Source: Bacteroidota bacterium
GTDB lineage: Bacteria; Bacteroidota; Bacteroidia; Chitinophagales; Chitinophagaceae
Direction of reading: 5' to 3'
Assembly: GCA_026391115.1 (NCBI GenBank)
Contig: JAPLER010000122.1
Span: 1 to 5,352, forward strand
DNA length: 5,352 bases
Of the stretch, positions 1 to 4,774 are shown piece after piece. How positions within the stretch are numbered: the first letter of the stretch is position 1; each line of letters opens with the position of its first letter. A program made the position numbers and the translations under genes. Under the pieces are notes generated by a model, which saw only the letters and a program-made list of their open reading frames with translations, did no database searches and was not told where the DNA came from.

Positions 1-542
1 TCATCATCGGTATATTTTGTTTTACGCACTGTAACCGAATGTGTAAATGCAGGTATGGTGTTTACATCGGCAGCATTGGCTGCAATGCCACGTTCTATTT
101 CGTAACTATCGGTTTTGGTTAGTTTTTCCCATTCTACAATAAAACCTTCGCCATCAAAATCGTCGCTTACATTTCTAATTACGCCTTTTTCTGGCACAGG
201 GCGTGTGGTGCTTTCGGTAGCTGATGTGCTGTTAGGGTCGGTTAATCCATACTCAATCCATTTAGTAGTTGCAGTGGCGTGTATGCCTTTTACCCTAAGG
301 TCTATTGCATCTGCAACTGTTGCTTTGGTTACTACCAATGTTTTAATGGCTGTACGCTTTTGCGTAAGCTGGTTTTCTAGTGCCAAAATTTCGGCATCGG
401 CAGTTTCTAATGCATCAATATGGGCTTGTGTGGTGGCAGGAGTATCGGGTTGCCCTGTCCACGATGCTGCATTGTTGGTAATACCAGTTTTTTGTGCTTT
501 AAGCCTGTCTATTACGGCTTGCACATAGGTTAATTTAGCCAT
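1..542 (-). CDS. Coiled-coil plus fibronectin-III-like protein, 3' partial
   Basis: This reading frame is open from an ATG at 540-542 to the left edge, giving 180 residues without a stop; the C-terminus lies outside the window. The start MAKLTYVQAV follows an A/T-rich leader, as is usual in Bacteroidota. Residues 40-66 are rich in alternating Leu/Ala and charged residues (HIDALETADAEILALENQL) and look like a short coiled coil. After a Thr/Ser/Pro-rich linker (about 101-118), residues 130-178 (GFIVEWEKL, then SYEIERG) resemble the core strands of a fibronectin type III domain. There is no signal peptide. I do not recognise a characterised family, and no function is assigned; a structural or binding role is only a guess. 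The gene is visibly more GC-rich than its neighbours: the lines I counted run from about 38 to 58 percent G+C. That may mean different expression level or origin. An opposite-strand frame at 115-528 is its shadow. Confidence 0.75.
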   Translation of the reverse strand, partial: MAKLTYVQAVIDRLKAQKTGITNNAASWTGQPDTPATTQAHIDALETADAEILALENQLTQKRTAIKTLVVTKATVADAIDLRVKGIHATATTKWIEYGLTDPNSTSATESTTRPVPEKGVIRNVSDDFDGEGFIVEWEKLTKTDSYEIERGIAANAADVNTIPAFTHSVTVRKTKYTDD

Positions 543-976
543 AAAAATTGATTTGTGCCACTACCCATACTATTGTTACAGCTATTGGGTAGTAGCTGGT
601 TAATAAAAAGAGTTGAAAATGAATGTGTTGTGTATAATATTTTGCCAAAAGCAATAGTATTTTTGGCAAAAACAGGGCTATTCTTGGCAAAAACAGGGGT
701 ATTTTTGACAAAAACAGGGGTATTCTTGACAAAAACAGGGCTGTGTTTGGCAAGTATTGGGCTGTTTATGACAAGGGTTTTGGTGTTTTTGACATCAATT
801 GATTGATGTGTGGCAAAAGTTGTGCTATGGGTGTCAACTATTGGTCTACTTGTGTCAAGGGTTGGGCTATTCTTAAAATAATCAGTTAAGTGCTTGCTTG
901 CTGTGATAAAATTACAATGTATAAAGTTAAGGGTTAATATGTTACTAGCTTTGGTCAATTTTAATTTATTTGACAA
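530..976 (-). CDS. Doubtful heptad-repeat ORF across the 21-bp array
   Basis: This is a 148-codon frame whose middle reads as eleven heptapeptides, from NSPTLDT through NSPILAK, HSPVFVK and NTPVFVK to NTIAFGK. It starts only at TTG codons (TTG at 974-976, another six codons on); the sole in-frame Met is near the C-terminus. It overlaps the first 13 bp of the coiled-coil gene. A 21-bp period keeps any frame open on either strand, and overlapping frames are indeed open here, so length is weak evidence. In each heptad, codon 6 is G-N-C with all four bases at its middle position (Asp, Ala, Val, Gly) while its wobble base is always C, which is the opposite of protein-level selection. Codon 5 always ends in T. 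No signal peptide or known domain is visible. I list it so the frame is on record; I think it more likely non-coding. Confidence 0.18.
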   Translation of the reverse strand: MSNKLKLTKASNILTLNFIHCNFITASKHLTDYFKNSPTLDTSRPIVDTHSTTFATHQSIDVKNTKTLVINSPILAKHSPVFVKNTPVFVKNTPVFAKNSPVFAKNTIAFGKILYTTHSFSTLFINQLLPNSCNNSMGSGTNQFLWLN

Positions 977-1072
977 AGCAATAATAAGGCATATTTGATA
1001 TATTTATTGATTTTTTTATTTGGTTTCGTTTCTACAAATAGGGCTATAATATTGTGGGTAGGTTAATAACTA
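543..1072. other. Long gap without a convincing gene, holding the 21-bp repeat array
   Basis: These 530 bp lie between the start of the coiled-coil gene and the stop codon of the sensor remnant. The central part is the 21-bp tandem array, described separately. Positions 873-1072 are plain A/T-rich sequence with no promoter, terminator or RNA gene that I can identify. An imperfect inverted pair, CTACCCA at 561-567 and TGGGTAG at 586-592, lies in the leader of the coiled-coil gene; it could fold with an 18-base loop but is too short to interpret. Confidence 0.6.
642..872. repeat. Eleven contiguous 21-bp degenerate tandem repeats with invariant TGNCA core
   Basis: Eleven head-to-tail units of exactly 21 bp fill 231 bp with no indel. 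On the + strand, units start at 642, 663, 684, 705, 726, 747, 768, 789, 810, 831 and 852. The typical unit begins TTGGCAAAA or TTGACAAAA and ends near GGGCTATTC. The four units from 663 to 746 are nearly identical, and similarity decays towards 872. The pentamer TGNCA at unit positions 2-6 is present in all eleven, and its central base is C, G, A or T in different units. In ten of eleven it extends to TGNCAA. TGNCA is its own reverse complement apart from the free middle base, which is the layout of a small protein-binding dyad, and 21 bp equals two turns of B-DNA. The array has no spacers, so it is not CRISPR. Read on the minus strand it encodes a heptapeptide repeat (type NSPVFAK), but the conservation pattern argues against coding. 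Function unknown. Confidence 0.9.
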
Positions 1073-1666
1073 CTAGAAAAATAAAACTTCAGACAATTTG
1101 CTATTATTGAGATTTAAAAGTTGAGTATGATTTCCTAAAACTGTAAATAAAATTGATTTATTAAATGCTTTATATGGAGTAAGTGCAGTAGAATTATCTC
1201 TACAACTAATAACAGTAAATTTTGATGTTGAAATATCAAATTTGTACAAATGATTTACACCACTTGTTACAATCAAATTATCATTTTCATCAAAATCAAT
1301 TTCGGCATAATTTGTTTTATATAATTTTTCAAAAGGAATGAATAATGCCAAGCTATCTAAAGTAGCATAAAATATTTGACCACTAAAATTGGTACACCAA
1401 ATTCGTCCAAATTTATCTTCACGTAAACAACTTACGGCATTGCCTCTACTTTGATTGTTGTTATACAATTTAAAATTTGTACCATCATATTTTACTAAAC
1501 CTGCTTCTGTACCAAACCACAAAAAACCTTGTTTGTCTTGCTTCATATCATATACTTCATTGCTTGGCAGTCCATTGCTGGTTTCATATTGAAAATAAGA
1601 AGGCGATTGACTGTGCAAGTAACTTATGCAAAAAATAGTAAAGAAAAAGTGAATAAATAATTTCAT
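1073..1666 (-). pseudogene. Truncated two-component-regulator propeller sensor (N-terminal remnant)
   Basis: The 197-residue product starts with a clear signal peptide (MKLFIHFFFTIFCISYLHSQ, likely cut near residue 20), so it would be exported to the periplasm. Three propeller blades of the Reg_prop type follow. The first, residues 32-68, is canonical (GLPSNEVYDMKQD, then GFLWFGTEAGL and KYDG); the second, about 76-106, contains REDKFGRIW; the third, about 119-150, contains DFDENDNLIV. In full-length family members the propeller has many more blades, followed by a Y_Y_Y domain, a membrane helix and a histidine kinase, often near 1000 residues in total. Here the frame ends at TAG, followed directly by a second TAG, and no frame of the next 100 bp continues the propeller. 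I read it as a decayed or deleted sensor gene, although a short secreted propeller protein is possible. ATG at 1664-1666 is chosen over an upstream TTG at 1684 because it places the signal peptide at the N-terminus. Confidence 0.72.
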
Positions 1667-1680
1667 TAAAGCAGCTCTAA

Positions 1681-1714
1681 TCAAACAAATATGAATGTAA
1701 TTGCAAATGTTTGA
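1681..1714. promoter_or_regulatory. Inverted repeat in the divergent intergenic region, possible operator
   Basis: TCAAACA at 1681-1687 is matched by its exact reverse complement TGTTTGA at 1708-1714, with 20 bp between them. The pair lies between the divergent sensor remnant and hpd, and its right arm covers the proposed -33 element of hpd. A regulator bound here could affect hpd transcription. In A/T-rich DNA a 7-bp pair can arise by chance, so this is tentative. Confidence 0.25.
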
Positions 1715-1743
1715 ATTCTAAACAAGCTTGCTGCTTATTTTTG
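1710..1743 (+). promoter_or_regulatory. Predicted Bacteroidota-type promoter of hpd
   Basis: TATTTTTG at 1736-1743 matches the -7 consensus TAnnTTTG exactly. TTTG at 1710-1713 matches the -33 element, and the 22-bp spacing is at the long end of the accepted range. Transcription would begin around 1748-1752, leaving a leader of only about ten bases before ATG at 1761. This is a consensus match only; no start site was mapped. Confidence 0.5.
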
Positions 1744-1760
1744 CAACCTAAATTTATTTT

Positions 1761-2891
1761 ATGATTGCTACTCCAATACAACAAAAAGATATTGCTACGC
1801 AAGTAGATTTTTTGCCTTTACAAGGTACAGATTATGTTGAATTTTATGTGGGCAATGCCAAGCAAGCTGCACACTTTTACAAAACTGCTTTTGGCTTTCA
1901 AAGCCTTGCTTATGCTGGGCCAGAAACTGGCGTTAAGGATAAAGTTAGTTATGTTATTCGTCAAAATAAATTAACTTTTGTTTTAACAACACCTTTAAGA
2001 ACAGGCAATGAAATTGCTGATCATATTTATAAGCACGGTGATGGTGTAAAATTTTTAAGTTTAAAAGTTGAAGATGCAACTGATGCTTGGGAGCAAACAA
2101 CACAACGTGGCGGCAAAAGTTTTATGGAACCCACAACTTTAAAAGATGCAAATGGAGAAGTGGTTATAAGCGGCATTCATACTTATGGAGAAACTGTTCA
2201 TTTATTTATTGAAAGAAAAAATTACAATGGCATTTTTATGCCAGGGTTTGTTGCATGGAAAAGTGCTTACAACCCAACAAACACTGGGCTTCAATATGTT
2301 GATCATTGTGTTGGTAATGTGGGTTGGAATCAAATGAATCCTTGGGTAAAATTTTATGAAGATGTAATGGGCTTTAAAAATATTTTGAGTTTTGATGATA
2401 AAGATATTTCTACAGAATATAGTGCATTGATGAGTAAAGTAATGAGTAATGGCAATGGTTATGTTAAGTTTCCTATTAACGAACCAGCAGAAGGAAAAAA
2501 GAAAAGTCAGGTAGAAGAGTATTTAGATTTTTACAATGGAGAAGGTGTGCAACACGTTGCTATTGCTACAAAAAATATTATTGAAACCGTAACCGAATTA
2601 CAAAAACGTGGTATTGAATTTTTAAAAATTCCTGCAAGTTATTACGAAACAGTTTTAGATAGAGTTGGCGAAATTGACGAAGACCTAAAACCTTTAAGTG
2701 AATTGGGAATTTTAATTGATAGAGATGAAGAAGGTTATTTATTACAAATATTTACCAAACCTTTAGAAGACAGACCAACATTATTTTTTGAAATTATACA
2801 ACGCAAAGGAGCAAAAAGTTTTGGCAAAGGAAACTTTAAAGCTTTGTTTGAAGCTTTGGAAAAAGAACAAGATTTAAGAGGTAACTTGTAG
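1761..2891 (+). CDS. hpd: 4-hydroxyphenylpyruvate dioxygenase
   Basis: The enzyme (EC 1.13.11.27) converts 4-hydroxyphenylpyruvate and O2 to homogentisate and CO2, the second step of tyrosine degradation, in the cytoplasm with one Fe(II). The 376 residues are a normal full length. The N-terminal vicinal-oxygen-chelate domain (about 22-155) begins DYVEFYVGNAKQAAHFY; the catalytic domain (about 176-350) carries the 2-His-1-Glu iron site: H182 in YVDHCVGNV, H265 in GVQHVAIAT and E344 in FFEIIQRKG. Substrate-site residues typical of this enzyme rather than of hydroxymandelate synthase are also present: P238 and N240 in FPINEPAEGK, Q250 in KSQVEEYL and Q329 in LLQIFTKPL. The C-terminal gating helix lies around 351-372. 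ATG at 1761 is the natural start, just behind a promoter-like sequence. No other tyrosine-pathway gene lies in the window, so it is not in a visible catabolic operon. The next gene begins 16 bp after its stop and may share its transcript. Confidence 0.97.
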   Translation: MIATPIQQKDIATQVDFLPLQGTDYVEFYVGNAKQAAHFYKTAFGFQSLAYAGPETGVKDKVSYVIRQNKLTFVLTTPLRTGNEIADHIYKHGDGVKFLSLKVEDATDAWEQTTQRGGKSFMEPTTLKDANGEVVISGIHTYGETVHLFIERKNYNGIFMPGFVAWKSAYNPTNTGLQYVDHCVGNVGWNQMNPWVKFYEDVMGFKNILSFDDKDISTEYSALMSKVMSNGNGYVKFPINEPAEGKKKSQVEEYLDFYNGEGVQHVAIATKNIIETVTELQKRGIEFLKIPASYYETVLDRVGEIDEDLKPLSELGILIDRDEEGYLLQIFTKPLEDRPTLFFEIIQRKGAKSFGKGNFKALFEALEKEQDLRGNL

Positions 2892-2907
2892 TTATTATTT
2901 CAGTATA

Positions 2908-3231
2908 ATGAAAATTCTTTTCTTGATAAACATTGTTAATTGGTTAGAAAAAAATATGCTGCAATGTCCATCAAAAAAGTATTTGGGCATTGAGTGCTTT
3001 GGGTGTGGTTTGCAACGAAGCTTTATTTTGCTATTAAAAGGAAACTTTGTTGATAGCTTAAAAATGTATCCAGCTACTTTACCAATATTATTTGTTTTTT
3101 GCTATACTATTCTGCATTTAAAATTCAAGTTTAATAATGGTGCAAAAGTTATTCAGTATAGTTTCGTTTCAACTTCTGCGATCATTGTTATTTTCTATAT
3201 TTATAAAATATTCACTCATAAAATTTTTTAA
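2908..3231 (+). CDS. DUF2752 family small membrane protein
   Basis: This 107-residue protein carries the DUF2752 signature: CPSKK at 20-24, then GIECFGCGLQRS at 27-38. Its three cysteines (C20, C30, C33) and the CGLxR core are the family hallmark, and GNFVDSLKMYPA (45-56) matches the usual 'G-[DN]-F..A....P' segment. Two membrane helices follow, about 57-73 and 84-104, with a Lys/Asn-rich loop between them. The family has no established function; the cysteines invite a metal-binding or redox guess, which is inference only. It begins 16 bp after hpd and ends 7 bp before the first CCC-motif gene, so it is almost certainly transcribed with that gene. DUF2752 genes occur next to CCC-motif genes in other Bacteroidota, as far as I recall. 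ATG at 2908 is the first in frame; a second Met at residue 17 would still keep the signature. Confidence 0.85.
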   Translation: MKILFLINIVNWLEKNMLQCPSKKYLGIECFGCGLQRSFILLLKGNFVDSLKMYPATLPILFVFCYTILHLKFKFNNGAKVIQYSFVSTSAIIVIFYIYKIFTHKIF

Positions 3232-3238
3232 ATAAATA

Positions 3239-3586
3239 ATGGAAACTCCAAACCTCAATTTCGTTAATAAACAAAATAACCTACCAAATGGTCAAACTGT
3301 TTTGATACTAGGAATTATTTCAATTGCAAGTTGCTTTTTATATGGATTACCAGGTTTAGTTTGTGGCATTATTGCAATTGTATTATCAAATAGAGATTTA
3401 AAGCTATACAATTCTAATCCAAACGCATATACAGCAAATTCTTTTAACAACTTAAAAACTGGCAGAACTTGTGCTATCATTGGCGTATCGTTAAGTGCAG
3501 TTTTTATTTTATTTGTAATCATTTACTTGGCTGTTTTTGGAGCAATTTTTATAAAACTTTTTCAAGAGGCAAGTCATTATCATTAG
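3239..3586 (+). CDS. CCC-motif family membrane protein, copy 1
   Basis: A 115-residue two-helix membrane protein of the family annotated in Bacteroidota as 'CCC motif membrane protein' (related to DUF4190-like proteins). A polar Asn/Gln-rich N-terminus leads to LPNGQTVLILGIIS (15-28). The first hairpin-like hydrophobic segment spans about 20-50, with SCFLYGLPGLVCGIIAIVLS. A polar loop (51-74, with NRDLKLYNSNP) is followed by NLKTGRTCAIIG (71-82) and a second hydrophobic stretch to about 106. The cysteine cluster that names the family is reduced here to C32 and C42. The gene begins 7 bp after the DUF2752 stop and is followed by a clear paralogue. Function unknown; localisation to the inner membrane is inferred from hydrophobicity. 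Confidence 0.8.
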   Translation: METPNLNFVNKQNNLPNGQTVLILGIISIASCFLYGLPGLVCGIIAIVLSNRDLKLYNSNPNAYTANSFNNLKTGRTCAIIGVSLSAVFILFVIIYLAVFGAIFIKLFQEASHYH

Positions 3587-3651
3587 AATATTTTTTTTCA
3601 AAGCACGGAAAGTAAAATACCCTTATTTTAGCCAAAACAAATTAACTACTT

Positions 3652-4005
3652 ATGGACAATCAGAATCCACAACAAAACTTTTTTAATCAGCAAACATCTT
3701 TACCAAATGCTACTGCTGTTTTAGTTCTTGGAATTATTTCAATTGTTGGCTGTTTTTGCTACGGTATTGTGGGTCTTATTTGTGGCATTATAGCATTAGT
3801 ACTTGCATCTAAAGATATGTCTAAACTTAGGGCTACACCAGAATTATTTACTGAAGGCTCTGTGAAAAATTTAAGAGCAGGTAAAGTATGTGCTATTATT
3901 GGCTTATGCTTATCTGCAGTTTATTTAATTTTTGTAATCTTCTTGTTCGCTACTATTGGTTTTGAAGCTTTAAAACACCCAGAAAATTTTAATTCTCATT
4001 TTTAA
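3652..4005 (+). CDS. CCC-motif family membrane protein, copy 2
   Basis: A 117-residue paralogue of the preceding gene with the same layout. It has a Gln/Asn-rich N-terminus (1-16), LPNATAVLVLGIIS (17-30), a first hydrophobic segment to about 52 containing GCFCYGIVGLICGIIALVLA, a charged loop (53-75) and NLRAGKVCAIIG (73-84). A second hydrophobic segment runs to about 104. C34, C36 and C44 give it more of the family's cysteine pattern than copy 1. The shared blocks (LPN, LGIISI, GL.CGIIA.VL, NL..G..CAIIG, LSAV) and the adjacency point to an ancient tandem duplication. A 65-bp gap separates the two. It holds TATTTTAG at 3624-3631, one mismatch from the Bacteroidota -7 box, so this copy might have its own weak promoter. 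The hairpin at 4050-4093 may end the transcript. Function unknown. Confidence 0.82.
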   Translation: MDNQNPQQNFFNQQTSLPNATAVLVLGIISIVGCFCYGIVGLICGIIALVLASKDMSKLRATPELFTEGSVKNLRAGKVCAIIGLCLSAVYLIFVIFLFATIGFEALKHPENFNSHF

Positions 4006-4010
4006 TTTTT

Positions 4011-4018
4011 TATATTTG
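4011..4018 (+). promoter_or_regulatory. -7-box match upstream of the hairpin, possible yjdF promoter
   Basis: TATATTTG matches TAnnTTTG exactly, with TTTT at 3987-3990 as a poor -33 element 20 bp upstream. If used, transcription would start near 4025 and the strong hairpin at 4050-4093 would sit inside the leader of the YjdF-type gene. No comparable box lies between the hairpin and the start codon. Confidence 0.3.
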
Positions 4019-4049
4019 AATAATATCACTAACAAAAAATTTAATTATC

Positions 4050-4093
4050 AAAATAAAAGTGTCAACAATTACATTTGTTGACACTTTTATTTT
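4050..4093. terminator. Perfect 19-bp stem hairpin, probable (bidirectional) terminator
   Basis: The left arm 4050-4068 and right arm 4075-4093 are exact reverse complements over 19 bp, closed by the six-base loop TTACAT. The stem centre reads GTGTCAACAA against TTGTTGACAC; the outer part is A-rich on the left and T-rich on the right, so RNA from either strand would end in a U tract. It lies 44 bp after the stop of CCC copy 2, which suits a terminator for that cluster. Its right arm ends only 11 bp before the next ATG, which is unusually close. Confidence 0.75.
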
Positions 4094-4104
4094 ATACATC
4101 AAGT

Positions 4105-4743
4105 ATGAATTTTACCACAGCATCTTCTGCCACAAGAACTCATTTTAAACAAAACAAATTATTGCAATTTTGTCTTGCAATTTTTCTATTTTTTTGGATT
4201 GGAACATTTATCAATACAACAAATAAAGCAAACTGGTACACAGAAAACACACTTGTTGTTTTATTTTTAATTGGCTTATTTGTCTCTTATAAAAAATTTA
4301 AGTTTAGCGATTTAAGCTATAGCTTAATCACAGTGTATTTGCTATTACATATTTATGGAGCAGAATATACTTATGCTGAAAATCCTTTTGGCTACTGGTT
4401 AAAGGATAATTTACATTTACAAAGAAATCATTACGATAGAATTGTGCATTGTAGTTTTGGTTTGCTACTGGCTTATCCAATGAGAGATTATTTTAAAAAT
4501 CATTTCCAATGGCCCAATTGGGTTTGCTGGGTTTTGCCTTGCGAAATAACTCTATCGTTTGGAGCAATGTATGAATTGATAGAGGGGTTGGTGGCAGATA
4601 TTTTTTTTCCAGCAGAAGGAGATGCTTACTTAGGAACTCAAGGCGATATTTGGGATGCACAAAAAGATATAGGCATTGCTTTTACAGGTGCTATTATTGC
4701 AATGATTATTTTTAGTTCTCTAAAGAAAACATTAAAGAAATAG
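4105..4743 (+). CDS. yjdF: YjdF/DUF2238 family inner membrane protein
   Basis: A 212-residue integral membrane protein with the DUF2238 (E. coli YjdF-like) layout. Hydrophobic helices lie at about 19-36, 49-61, 72-86, 115-125, 138-155 and 190-204. The conserved polar blocks of the family are all present: NWYTEN (43-48), HIYGAEYTYAENPFG (82-96), RNHYDRIVH (107-115), the acidic helix AMYELIEGL (154-162) and GTQGDIWDAQKD (177-188). The clustered His, Asp and Glu residues at the membrane face suggest a metal-dependent or enzymatic site, but no activity is established. ATG at 4105 is chosen; extending the frame upstream to a TTG at 4075 would place the start inside the hairpin right arm and add ten residues foreign to the family. 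It is followed 31 bp later by a prenyl diphosphate synthase gene. The symbol follows the E. coli homologue and denotes family membership only. Confidence 0.85.
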   Translation: MNFTTASSATRTHFKQNKLLQFCLAIFLFFWIGTFINTTNKANWYTENTLVVLFLIGLFVSYKKFKFSDLSYSLITVYLLLHIYGAEYTYAENPFGYWLKDNLHLQRNHYDRIVHCSFGLLLAYPMRDYFKNHFQWPNWVCWVLPCEITLSFGAMYELIEGLVADIFFPAEGDAYLGTQGDIWDAQKDIGIAFTGAIIAMIIFSSLKKTLKK

Positions 4744-4774
4744 AACTATAAACTTTAAACACTCAACTATATAA

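Noticed and set aside
115..528. Plus-strand open frame of 137 codons
   Set aside because: It is antisense to the coiled-coil/Fn3-like gene. Its product is a low-complexity Ser/Val/Ala string with no domain, while the minus frame has sensible protein features and an ATG start.
658..707. Chain of plus-strand promoters: TATTTTTG at 658-665 and 700-707 matches TAnnTTTG at unit junctions
   Set aside because: The TTTG of the preceding unit lies only 13 bp upstream instead of about 17-23, and there is no plus-strand gene to drive until hpd about 1 kb away.
555..806. Plus-strand frame through the repeats (AKTGVFLTKTG-type heptads), and a second minus frame at 535-753
   Set aside because: A 21-bp unit free of stops leaves several frames open automatically. 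The plus frame starts at GTG, and neither frame has independent support.
642..872. CRISPR array
   Set aside because: The 21-bp units are directly contiguous, with no variable spacers, and no cas gene is present.
970..976. Additional TTGACAA core site outside the array
   Set aside because: It matches the dyad but is not in phase with the array, and a 7-mer of this composition is expected by chance in A/T-rich DNA.
1028..1048. Stray twelfth repeat copy (contains GGGCTAT, 14 of 21 bases like unit 663-683)
   Set aside because: It is out of the 21-bp phase and lacks the TGNCA core, so chance similarity is likely.
1761..2891. Hydroxymandelate synthase instead of hpd
   Set aside because: The Pro and Asn of FPINEPAEGK and the rest of the active-site residues fit 4-hydroxyphenylpyruvate dioxygenase, and no glycopeptide-type cluster is nearby.
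3292..3522. Minus-strand open frame of 76 codons
   Set aside because: It is a shadow of CCC-motif copy 1, which is clearly coding on the plus strand.
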